From: Nicoliella spurrieriana
GTDB lineage: Bacteria > Bacillota > Bacilli > Lactobacillales > Lactobacillaceae
Direction: 5' to 3'
NCBI RefSeq assembly: GCF_023380205.1
Contig: NZ_CP093361.1
Coordinates: forward strand, 372,001-436,000
Length of the DNA stretch: 64,000 nt
Part shown: positions 55,724 through 64,000 of the stretch, piece after piece
How the letters are laid out: every line of letters begins with the position of its first letter
Position numbering within the stretch: the first letter of the stretch is position 1
Made by a program: the position numbers and the translations under genes
The notes under the pieces: generated by a model
What the model was told of the DNA's origin: nothing
The model's database searches: none
Seen by the model: only the letters and a program-made list of their open reading frames with translations

Positions 55724-56401
55724 ATGTTATGTATTATGAACTTTAAGACTTTAATGCCTGTTAATGAACAACAAAAAATGATGAAGGATGTTGAAAGTCA
55801 TACTTTTGACCCAGACTTAATTATTTCACCAGTTATGCTTCAACCCAATCATTTTAAAAATTTTCAAGAAGCATCGCAAAATATTACCATTACAAAGCGG
55901 ACCGTCGGAGAACCATCCGCTGATGAATTACATTACTTTGGAATCAAATATGCTTTTGTCGGACACTTGGAACGGCGGATTCAATTACATGAAGGTTATG
56001 ATATCATCCATAACAAGTTAGAAAACGCTTTGCGGCATAAAATTGTTCCCATTATTTGTATGGGTTCCCAAAATGATGAAGATGGGATTGAAAAGGAATT
56101 CAATAACATCGTTGGTGACCTTGATTTAAGTAACCATGAAGTAATCATTTCATGGGAATCAATTAAGTCCACTTTAGAGGGCAAGCGGTTGTATTCTGAT
56201 GAAACCGCTGCACGGACGTTTGATGAACTGAAGAAAATTCTTTCTAGATATGACAATGTGAAGTACCGCTTAGTATTAGGTGGTCATGTGGAACCCCGTG
56301 AAGCTGAATTAGCTAAGAAACTTGGTATCGACGGGGTCTTAATTGGTGATCGGTTCAAGACGTTCGATCAATTAAACACGATTTTAAAACCATTATCATA
56401 A
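55724..56401 (+). CDS. Triosephosphate isomerase-like protein, divergent
   Basis: 225 aa versus about 250 for TpiA. The catalytic set is recognisable: Asn6 and Lys8 in MNFK, His81 in FVGHLERR, Glu145 in ISWES. The loop-6 hinge (normally EPVWAIGTG) reads ESIKSTLEG and the GGSV phosphate loop reads GGHVEP. It may be an isomerase with changed substrate or a non-catalytic paralogue. GAAGGGG precedes the ATG. No other glycolytic gene is adjacent. Confidence 0.7.
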   Translation: MLCIMNFKTLMPVNEQQKMMKDVESHTFDPDLIISPVMLQPNHFKNFQEASQNITITKRTVGEPSADELHYFGIKYAFVGHLERRIQLHEGYDIIHNKLENALRHKIVPIICMGSQNDEDGIEKEFNNIVGDLDLSNHEVIISWESIKSTLEGKRLYSDETAARTFDELKKILSRYDNVKYRLVLGGHVEPREAELAKKLGIDGVLIGDRFKTFDQLNTILKPLS

Positions 56402-56403
56402 TT

Positions 56404-56439
56404 AAAAATGCGCTTCCTCATTTGAGAAAGCGCATTTTT
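56404..56439. terminator. Bidirectional terminator
   Basis: AAAAATGCGCTT and AAGCGCATTTTT pair with an inner CTC/GAG; it lies between the TIM-like gene and the converging carboxypeptidase gene. Confidence 0.88.
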
Positions 56440-56441
56440 AA

Positions 56442-57431
56442 TTATTGGAACAGGGATGAATATTTATAAATTGCAGCAATCATTCTAGCTTGATCCTTAG
56501 AACCGGTGTTATCATGTAGAGTCGTTACGATTAGACGATGATTACCCTTAGTACTGGTACTGACCAAACAATACCCGGCTAGTGGGGTATAGCCAGTTTT
56601 CAGACCGTCAACATTAAGGTTTGAATGATAGCTATAACCACCCGGGAGGAGCTCATTTACGTTCTTAATGGTTTGACCATATAATTTAGCGTACCGATGG
56701 TCAGCATCATTTACAATCGATGGGTATAGCTTTAATAGGTGTTGAGCGATAATGGTCAATGCCCGGGCACTAACTTTGTTGTAATCACCACGACTACCGA
56801 CCCTAAATCCATATGGATAAAGATCGGAGTTTTCTAATCCTGATGATGAAACGAAATGGGCTTGACTACCGATATCCCATGCATCAGCTTGTTTGTTCAT
56901 CATTGAAATGAACTTAGCATTTGAACCTGCAACGTATTGGCCCAACGCAATGGCTGCACTATTTGACGATGCGATTAGTGCAGCTTTATATAAACTCCGA
57001 ACGGTGTAACGACTACTGGAGTTCATTTTAAAGCTACCAAGTGCACTATTTCTGCTCATCTTAACGAGGCTGTTGGAAATCTTAACCCGATGGTTCCATT
57101 GGCCCAATTTCTTGGCCTTTTGAATCGCAAGGTATAACGTCATTATCTTAGTGGTGGATGCAATTGCGTACTTTTTACTGCCGTTCTTTGAATAAACGAA
57201 TTTACCACTATTGGCGTCCATTGCTGCAGCAGCCCTAGCGTTATTCTTTAACTTACTTAGTGCAGTTGATGAAGTGATATATTGATTTTGGCCTAACGAT
57301 TCAGTTGAAAAGTCTGAATAGTAATCTGGTTTATAACTGGCGTTAACTACTGAAGTAGTTACAGCCGTCCCAAGGGTAACGGCCGTAACTAGTGTGATTG
57401 TCATTTGTTTAAAACTGTGATTGTGAAACAT
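56442..57431 (-). CDS. dacA: Serine-type D-Ala-D-Ala carboxypeptidase
   Basis: 329 aa. Signal peptide (TITLVTAVTLGTAVTTSVVNA), then the S11 motifs SxxK (ASTTKIM), SxN (ASSNSAA) and KTG (DGLKTGYT). It trims the terminal D-Ala from pentapeptide stems outside the membrane. It is shorter than classical DacA and lacks the C-terminal membrane-anchor domain, so it is likely released or wall-associated. The ATG at 57431 has AGGAG 8 nt upstream. Confidence 0.9.
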   Translation of the reverse strand: MFHNHSFKQMTITLVTAVTLGTAVTTSVVNASYKPDYYSDFSTESLGQNQYITSSTALSKLKNNARAAAAMDANSGKFVYSKNGSKKYAIASTTKIMTLYLAIQKAKKLGQWNHRVKISNSLVKMSRNSALGSFKMNSSSRYTVRSLYKAALIASSNSAAIALGQYVAGSNAKFISMMNKQADAWDIGSQAHFVSSSGLENSDLYPYGFRVGSRGDYNKVSARALTIIAQHLLKLYPSIVNDADHRYAKLYGQTIKNVNELLPGGYSYHSNLNVDGLKTGYTPLAGYCLVSTSTKGNHRLIVTTLHDNTGSKDQARMIAAIYKYSSLFQ

Positions 57432-57665
57432 TAACTTCACTCCTAATTTATGTAATTACTTTTATCATATTACTAAAGTTGAATTTATTCTGGAATGTTA
57501 TTAATATGTAAATAAAAATTCACAGGGATGAAACATGTGAACATTTAAAAGGAATTTGATTATTGACTAGTAGCCCTGCTTAGAATGGACTAATCTATAT
57601 TAAAATCTTTTTAGCGTTCATCTTAGAATAGTTATGGTACGATAATAATAAAGAAGGGTGATAGT

Positions 57666-60207
57666 ATGGCGATTCAACATAAAGAAACGATTCCCGATAA
57701 CATTAAGGTTTATGGGGCAAGGGTAAATAATCTAAAAAACATTAATGTGTCAATTCCACTAAACGCATTTGTGGCAATTACTGGTGTTTCTGGTTCTGGG
57801 AAGTCATCACTTGCGATGGGGACCCTCTATGCTGAAGGCGCGCGCCGGTATTTGAATGCACTATCTACATATACGAGACGCCGAATTGGTCAGGATGCTC
57901 AAACTGATGTGACACGGATTGAATACTTACCATCAGCAATCGCATTACGTCAGCGGCCTACCGTTCCCGGGAACCGTTCTACTGTTGGAACGATGTCTGA
58001 AGGCTTAAACGTATTAAGGTTAATGTTCTCAAGACTGGGTTCGTATACTTGTCCGAATGGGCATACCGTGCCACCTACCATTAAGGTGGCCCAGGCGATG
58101 GATGCATCTGGGGATGCCAGGGGGAAGATTAAATGTCCTACCTGTGGGGTTGCCTTTGAGGCCCCAAGTGCAGAGTCGTTTGCGTTCAATGGGGATGGTG
58201 CCTGCAAACAATGCCAAGGAACTGGAAAGGTACGCCAAATTTTAAAATCCTCGTTAATTGAAGATGAAAATGAAACGATTGCGCAGGGGGCCGTTGCATC
58301 TTGGCATCTTCCTGGTCGTAATTTTATGCCTTCAGTTGCCCGAGAAATGGGGATTCGCATTGATATTCCGTTCAAGGATCTAACTGACCATGAAAAGGAT
58401 TTAATTTTTAATGGTCCTGATAAGAAATATCAAATTAGCTGGCCCACTAAAGCGGGACGGGTCTTTAATTTAAATGCAAAGTATGAAAACGCCTTTGCTG
58501 CCGTTGAGGATAGTATGAAAACCACCAAGAATCCACGGTCAATCAAGCGCTTGGACCGTTTTTATGAATTCGGGACCTGTCCGCGTTGTCATGGGGGATC
58601 GATTTGACCCGGATGTTTATAAAACAAAGTTAATGGGCAAGAATATTGCTGAGGTAAGTGATATGGCGCTCTTAGACTTGGTACCGTTTATGGATCAACT
58701 AGCACCGTCTCTACCTGATGATATGAACCAATTAGCCACTAGCTTGTTTAATGAATTTAAGGGGGCCATTAAACCGATTTATGACCTGGGGTTAGATTAT
58801 CTTACCCTTTCAAGACCGGGAAATACCCTTTCAACTGGTGAGTTACAACGGATTCAACTAGGCCGGACGTTACGAAGCCAAACCACCGGGGTATTGTACG
58901 TGTTAGATGAACCTTCCGTTGGGCTCCATGCTGCAAATGTTGCTGGTTTAATTAAGGTATTACACCAACTAGTTAGCCAGGGGAATTCACTGGTCGTAGT
59001 TGACCATAATATTGATATTATTTCAGCGGCCGATTATATTATTGAAATCGGGCCACAGGCCGGTCGCCTAGGGGGACAAGTGATTGATTATGGGACTCCG
59101 GATGAGATTAAGCAGCTGCCAAATTCAATTATTGCACCGTTCTTAAATGGTCAGGGACAAATTATTGAACGCCCGCAAGCACCTGAATCGAAACTCTTTG
59201 AACACGGCCAAATTGATTTACACATTAATCATCGCCATAATTTAAAAGATGTCGGGGTTAAAATTCCCAAGAATCGAATGACCGTTTTTTCTGGTTATTC
59301 AGGAGCCGGAAAGTCCACACTGGTAATGAGTGGACTAGTAACGGCAATGCAAAAACAAGCCGCTAAGCAACCATTACCTAGCTATATTGATCAGTTTAAC
59401 AGCAACGGTTTAAAACGGGTCATTGAGATTAACTCAGTGCCAATTGGCAAAAACGTTCGTTCAACGGTTGCAACGTACTGTGGGATTTTAGATCCAGTGC
59501 GAAAATTGTTTGCGCAAACTCCTACTGCTAAACGCCACCACTGGAATGAGGGCCGGTTTTCATACAATGTGAAGGATGGGGCCTGTCCTAATTGTCAGGG
59601 AACCGGAACGATTTCGCTTGATGTTCAATACCTACCTGATATGACGATGACCTGTCCAGTATGTCATGGTAAGCGCTATGCTCCCGATACATTAGCCGTT
59701 AAATGGAATGGGAAGAGTATTGCTGATATTCTTGATTTATCGGTTAAGGATGCAAAGGCGGTTTTCAAAGATGAGCATAAAATTTATGATATTTTACAAT
59801 CATTAGATCAGATGGGGTTGGGCTATCTAATCTTGGGTGAAAGCACCCCCATTCTTTCTGGTGGTGAAGCCCAACGTCTAAAGCTAGTTTCACAAATGGG
59901 TCGTCAACAGGGCGATACGCTATTTGTATTTGACGAACCTTCCGTGGGGCTGCATCCAAAGGACGTGGAAGTTTTAAACCATGTTTTCCAACAATTGATT
60001 GATAAGGGAGCGACCCTTGTGGTAATTGAACATGATTTGGATGTAATTATGAATGCAGACTACGTCATTGATCTGGGTCCAAAGGGTGGTAACCTTGGTG
60101 GACGAGTGGTCGCTACTGGAACGCCAAGTGATATTGCTAAATCAAAGGACAGTCAGACTGGGTACTACCTTGCTAAACGGATGCAATTAGACCATTTATT
60201 AAAATAG
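57666..60207 (+). pseudogene. UvrA-like ABC ATPase split by a frameshift
   Basis: Two overlapping frames (57666-58607, 58564-60207) together encode a UvrA-type protein of about 846 aa. The first has P-loop [14 protein letters not shown] and CKQCQG zinc-finger elements, ending CPRCHGGSI then stop. The second continues DRFDPDVYKTK...LSTGELQRIQLGRTLRSQ, a second P-loop GYSGAGKSTLV, CPNCQGTG, CPVCHGKR and LSGGEAQRLKL. Removing one G from the G5 run at 58593-58597 restores one frame. It is shorter than UvrA (~950 aa), like UvrA2 or drug-resistance homologues. Either a true pseudogene or a homopolymer sequencing error. Confidence 0.85.
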
Positions 60208-60212
60208 ATTTT

Positions 60213-60246
60213 AAAAAGAGTAGCTTGATCCAAGCTACTCTTTTTA
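60213..60246 (+). terminator. Terminator of the uvrA-like gene
   Basis: Perfect 15-nt arms (AAAAAGAGTAGCTTG and complement) around ATC. Confidence 0.92.
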
Positions 60247-60300
60247 GGATGGTGTATAATTATTTTTGATTTAATAATTATACATATGGAGTGATTGATT

Positions 60301-60588
60301 ATGAAAAAAATGTTATTCGGATTAATGACAACGATTGCACTATTAGCTATGATGCCAATAACTGCGGATGCCGCTTCGATCAACGGCAGCTGGTCTAGTT
60401 CTGGAATAGCACTGTTCATCAGTGGTAACCATGCTAGGGTGAATGGAATAAACGTTAAGTTGAAAAAGACGGGTAAAAACCGCTGGCGGAGCGTTATTAA
60501 TAATTCATCGCAACCATTTACACTGGTTAAGCATGGTAATCACCTCTTACTTAGTTCGGGGATGGACCATGAAAAATTAACTAGGTAA
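60301..60588 (+). CDS. Small secreted protein, 95 aa
   Basis: Signal peptide (MLFGLMTTIALLAMMPITADA, cleavage near ADA-AS), then a mature part of about 70 residues rich in Ser, Asn and Lys, with a possible beta-sandwich pattern (ISGNHARVNGINVKLKKTGK). GGAG 9 nt before the ATG. Not recognised. Confidence 0.65.
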   Translation: MKKMLFGLMTTIALLAMMPITADAASINGSWSSSGIALFISGNHARVNGINVKLKKTGKNRWRSVINNSSQPFTLVKHGNHLLLSSGMDHEKLTR

Positions 60589-60593
60589 ATTAA

Positions 60594-60642
60594 AAAAGCG
60601 CTTATAAGGTTGTCCACTGTGGATAACCTTATAAGCGCTTTT
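60594..60642. terminator. Very long bidirectional terminator hairpin
   Basis: Arms of about 24 nt (60594-60617, 60619-60642) are nearly perfect; the one mismatch is G-U in rightward RNA. It lies between converging genes and contains a DnaA-box-like TGTGGATAA at 60618-60626. Confidence 0.85.
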
Positions 60643-60645
60643 GAA

Positions 60646-63600
60646 TTATTTACGTTTTTTATTTTTACGGAAGTATTCACCAATTAAGATTGCTGAGACG
60701 CCCAGTGACATTAAGCCAAAGAGTGCTGAACGATTATTACGTTCACCGGTTTGTGGCAACTGGTCCGCATCCTGATTGTTATCATTACTCAATTCATTCT
60801 CCCGTTGGGCGTTCAGTTGAGTGCTTTCAGAACTAGTTGAAATTTCAACTTCATCACTTGATTTTGAGATAGTAGTCGTATTGCTACTGCCTGAATTCGT
60901 AGTGTTACTGCTAGACGGGCTGGAAGATGGACTACTGCTAGCTGAGCTAGTGGAACTAGATGAAGCACTACTACTTGAGGTAGTTATGCCGCTGCTAGTT
61001 GAACTGGAAGTAGCACTACTGCTATTGGATGAACTTGGGTTTGATGATGCAGAACTATTAACAGAGTTAGAAGAGGCGTTACTACTTTGATGATGTCCGT
61101 AGCTAGTAGCTCCACTAACAACGGTGCTTCCTGAACTAGTAGCTGAACTGCTTGCAGCAGACGAAGTGCTACTGTTGGAGCTAGCGGAAGAGTTACTATT
61201 AGCAGACGAAGCGCTACTACCGTTTGAACTATTGGAAGCGCTGCTATTAGCAGATGAAGAGCTACTATTGTTAGAACTAGATGAAGCACTGCTATTAGCA
61301 GATGAAGAGCTACTACTGTTAGAACTAGATGAAGCGCTGCTATTAGCAGATGAAGAGCTACTACTGTTAGAACTAGATGAAGCGCTGCTATTAGCAGACG
61401 AAGTACTACTACCGTTGGAACTAGATGAAGCGCTGCTATTAGCAGATGAAGCACTACTGCCGTTGGAACTATTGGAAGCGCTGCTATTAGCAGACGAAGT
61501 ACTACTACCGTTGGAACTAGATGAAGCGCTGCTATTAGCAGATGAAGCACTACTACTGTTAGAACTATTAGCAGATGAACTACTACCACTACCATTATTA
61601 TTGTCCAATACAATGTACAATTGGGTGTAGCTACCAAAGATTGGATTACCATTATTCTTGGATTGATTCAAAATTTTATCTTGATAATCATTTTGTGAAT
61701 TTAGTTGTGAATCAATTGTATTTAATCGATAGCCAACATAACTCCAACCTGCATTTTGATAGTTCCAAAGTGCATAGTTATTATCCCTTAATGCACTATC
61801 AACGGTATCCATTCGGTTTCCTTGAACAATCGGGCTATCATGTGTCCCAGCTTCAATTTCATTTCCACTCGTATCGATGTAGTGAACTTGGAATGGATAT
61901 TTGTAATTAACATTGCTAGGATCATTAGGATCATAAGGAAGTAAATAAATATAGTAAGTAAATGACTTGTTGTTAGGATAAACGTTAGCAAATTGATCAG
62001 CAGCAATGTAAATATATCTATTATATCCATCGAAGACGTGTGGATTATCCTTTAAAGTTAATGTTCCATATGGTGATTCCTGGATTGGTAAATAGTTAGA
62101 AATATTAAATGAATTAGGATCAAATTTAGGATCATTATCCGATAGCGTTTGGAAGTAAATTTGCTTTCCATTGGTGAGGTTAATGTATGGGATGTTAATT
62201 TGAACAAAATGATCACTATCTTTATCCGCATTTAAATAAACCGCAACGGTCCGATCAGTATGATCAGGAGCATATGGATGCATTTGGGTATTAGCGCTAG
62301 GAACATCCGCATCGTCACCCACGATCCAACTAGCAGTTCTTAATCCACCCCGTTTAGAACTATCTTGGCTGTAATTATTGGAAGCATATTGATTTTGGGT
62401 TTTTAAATCGTACTCCCAACCAGCGGGAGCATCGAAAAGTTTTTCCTTTTGGACGCCAATATCGGAAGGGTTTTGTCCCCGATCTGTGTCCGTTCCATAT
62501 CGTTCCAAATAATAGGCATTACTACTAGGATCATAGTAAATCCGATCTTCCGTATAGGCATTGATTGTTTTACTGGTAATTGTACTTGCGTTGGGTAGCG
62601 GTAGGGGACCACCAACGGTGGTTCCGTTCACGTTATTACCACTGTTTAAATATTGAAGGGTAATTGGATATTGTTTTGCAAAATTGTTAATTGACCCGAT
62701 GTCATACGATTTATTAGGATCTGAGTAACTAGAAGTTACGGTTGGCTGGTTATTATCATCATCATATTGCAATTTAACAGGATTTTGATAGTTCGTATCA
62801 TCATCATAGTAATAATTTCCATTATGATAGTTTAATAAATGACCAGAGTTCCACTCACTTAATACCCTAGTTCCGTTTGGATAAAAGACTGGGGTGGTAT
62901 CTGAACTGGATGGGTTGAACATGTTTTTAGGGATGGTATAACCATCAACACCATTTTCAACTTTATGAATCACATCCTTAGAATCCTTATTTTCATTAGC
63001 TATATCTGAGATGTTTTCTTGAAGGGTAATTCCCCTCCGGTTGCTTGATTGATCGATGTTAGTATTGTTTAACTCAATTGCTAATCCAGACATATTAATA
63101 ATTTTTAATCGTTTGGGGACGACGTTGCCGTTACTGTCCTTAACGATTTGAATTACATAATTATTTTCAGGTTTATTAGGATCACTTTTATCAAATCCAG
63201 TATAATTCCAAGATGTCATTCTATAAATGGTGTTTAAAGGGGCGAACTTATCACCAGTTAAATCCCAATGGTAGGTCCGATAATTAACAGCATTTGCAAA
63301 TTGGTTACTGGTTTTTGTAGGATCAGACTCATAACCAGAACCATCCAAATTCTGTGGCCCCCAAAACTTGAAGTCATAGGTTAAATGGGGGACTGGAACA
63401 ACATCTGAAGAGGTAATTGGCATGTAGTAAAGTACCGGCGTAACTCCATTACTATTTGAGTTATTGGTATTTTCCCATGTAATCTGAGGATCCTTTGTCC
63501 AACTATAATTATTACTATTATAATCCATTGAATTATCAGCATTTAACTTAGCGCCCAATGTGGCCCAAAGGGTGGTGTTACGGCTGCTAAAGATAACGGG

Positions 63601-64000
63601 TTTACTATTGTTAGTAAGGGGATTGATATATCCATTGTTAACATTGATGTTATCTGCAGTCACGGTAATATTACTTTGATTACCGTAAGTCCCAGATAGA
63701 TGGACGGTCGCTGGAATATCACCTGAAGAACCACTAGCAGTTGTTGATCTTAAAATGACTGGAATGTCTTGTTCGATTGGCTTTGGGACCAATTGAACAT
63801 CGAGGGTATAGTTACCATTCGAATCAACATTGCTTTTGTATGTGGAATCATTTATATCGTTAGGAAGCGTGAAATAATCAGTTAGTTTAACGTTATTTTG
63901 ATTATAATTATTAAATGGCGTGGTATAGTCAATTGAATTACCATTTAATAATTGTTCATCTCCAGGATCAAAGACTGTTTTGACACCATTGCTAGCAACG
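60646..64000 (-). CDS. LPXTG-anchored Ser-rich surface protein with MucBP-like domain (5' end beyond window)
   Basis: At least 1117 aa; the frame is open to the right edge, so signal peptide and start are missing. From the N-side: about 680 residues of Asn/Asp/Ser-rich sequence with beta-sandwich character, then a MucBP-like domain (YPFQVHYIDTSGNEIEAGT), a Ser-dominated stalk of about 300 residues with 16-residue repeats, then LPQTG, a hydrophobic segment (LFGLMSLGVSAILIGEYF) and a basic tail, i.e. a sortase A sorting signal. It is a probable adhesin covalently linked to peptidoglycan. The stalk may be O-glycosylated. Confidence 0.88.
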   Translation of the reverse strand, partial: VASNGVKTVFDPGDEQLLNGNSIDYTTPFNNYNQNNVKLTDYFTLPNDINDSTYKSNVDSNGNYTLDVQLVPKPIEQDIPVILRSTTASGSSGDIPATVHLSGTYGNQSNITVTADNINVNNGYINPLTNNSKPVIFSSRNTTLWATLGAKLNADNSMDYNSNNYSWTKDPQITWENTNNSNSNGVTPVLYYMPITSSDVVPVPHLTYDFKFWGPQNLDGSGYESDPTKTSNQFANAVNYRTYHWDLTGDKFAPLNTIYRMTSWNYTGFDKSDPNKPENNYVIQIVKDSNGNVVPKRLKIINMSGLAIELNNTNIDQSSNRRGITLQENISDIANENKDSKDVIHKVENGVDGYTIPKNMFNPSSSDTTPVFYPNGTRVLSEWNSGHLLNYHNGNYYYDDDTNYQNPVKLQYDDDNNQPTVTSSYSDPNKSYDIGSINNFAKQYPITLQYLNSGNNVNGTTVGGPLPLPNASTITSKTINAYTEDRIYYDPSSNAYYLERYGTDTDRGQNPSDIGVQKEKLFDAPAGWEYDLKTQNQYASNNYSQDSSKRGGLRTASWIVGDDADVPSANTQMHPYAPDHTDRTVAVYLNADKDSDHFVQINIPYINLTNGKQIYFQTLSDNDPKFDPNSFNISNYLPIQESPYGTLTLKDNPHVFDGYNRYIYIAADQFANVYPNNKSFTYYIYLLPYDPNDPSNVNYKYPFQVHYIDTSGNEIEAGTHDSPIVQGNRMDTVDSALRDNNYALWNYQNAGWSYVGYRLNTIDSQLNSQNDYQDKILNQSKNNGNPIFGSYTQLYIVLDNNNGSGSSSSANSSNSSSASSANSSASSSSNGSSTSSANSSASNSSNGSSASSANSSASSSSNGSSTSSANSSASSSSNSSSSSSANSSASSSSNSSSSSSANSSASSSSNNSSSSSANSSASNSSNGSSASSANSNSSASSNSSTSSAASSSATSSGSTVVSGATSYGHHQSSNASSNSVNSSASSNPSSSNSSSATSSSTSSGITTSSSSASSSSTSSASSSPSSSPSSSNTTNSGSSNTTTISKSSDEVEISTSSESTQLNAQRENELSNDNNQDADQLPQTGERNNRSALFGLMSLGVSAILIGEYFRKNKKRK
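61196..61579 (-). repeat. Eight 48-bp tandem repeats in the LPXTG protein stalk
   Basis: CTATTAGCAG recurs exactly every 48 bp at 61196, 61244, 61292, 61340, 61388, 61436, 61484 and 61532. Each unit encodes 16 residues of the type SSANSSASSSSNGSST. Units differ at a few positions (N/G, T/A). Copy number is likely to vary between strains and stresses assembly. Confidence 0.92.

Noticed and set aside
58593-58597. Programmed ribosomal frameshift in the uvrA-like gene
   Set aside because: No slippery heptamer or stimulatory structure was evident and UvrA proteins are not known to need one; mutation or sequencing error is simpler.
61196-61579. Possible CRISPR-like array with regular spacing
   Set aside because: Units are contiguous 48-bp repeats without unique spacers and are in frame within a coding region.
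60821-61652. Long Leu/Glu/Ala-rich ORFs across the Ser-repeat stalk
   Set aside because: Shadow frames produced by Ser codon repeats of the LPXTG gene; no RBS or domain.

Overview
The window is chromosomal DNA from an AT-rich, low-GC Gram-positive bacterium, almost certainly a member of the Lactobacillaceae. The evidence is the rpmH-rnpA-yidC-jag-mnmE-mnmG / dnaA-dnaN-yaaA-recF-gyrB-gyrA origin region, two PepC cysteine aminopeptidases, PepQ, a manganese catalase, Ser-rich exported proteins, an LPXTG protein and a mannitol-2-dehydrogenase-like enzyme. The last points to a heterofermentative, possibly fructophilic, lactobacillus; species assignment is not possible from sequence reading alone. 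No tRNA, rRNA, CRISPR array, prophage or insertion sequence was found.

Layout. 1-1.45 kb: start of a secreted collagen-like/beta-helix protein running off the left edge. 2.2-3.7 kb: deoxynucleoside kinase and a PnuN-type transporter behind tandem NrdR boxes. 3.8-4.6 kb: two fluoride channel subunits. 5-6.5 kb: the dehydrogenase and a VOC protein. 6.5-11 kb: GH25 lysozyme, Ser-rich lipoprotein and a Mn/Zn ABC transporter. 11-17.6 kb: amidase, acetyltransferase, sugar transporter, MFS transporter, bPH2 pair, histidine phosphatase. 17.6-21.7 kb: serCA behind what reads as a serine leader-peptide attenuator, then pyrFE behind a PyrR attenuator. 21.7-30.4 kb: small Cys/His protein, Mn catalase, cardiolipin synthase, SPFH and RHH proteins, two pepC genes. 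30.4-32.6 kb: RNPP/Rgg-like regulator and lepB.

32.7-49 kb is the replication origin. Genes left of it (mnmG to rpmH) read leftward and genes right of it (dnaA to gyrA) read rightward. DnaA boxes flank dnaA on both sides; the dnaA-dnaN gap looks like a Bacillus-type unwinding site. parS sites lie at 25.8 kb and between gyrB and gyrA. 49-54.6 kb holds rpsF-ssb-rpsR, gdpP-rplI and dnaB. 54.6-64 kb is accessory: acetyltransferase, a degenerate triosephosphate isomerase homologue, a D,D-carboxypeptidase, a frame-broken UvrA-like gene, and a large LPXTG surface protein with 48-bp repeats running off the right edge.

The most novel candidate is the serC leader (17.6-17.9 kb). A short ORF has six Ser codons (five of the six synonymous codons) within eight positions, followed by mutually exclusive RNA segments ending in an intrinsic terminator. 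This is a classical ribosome-mediated attenuator design in a lineage where T-box riboswitches normally do this job.
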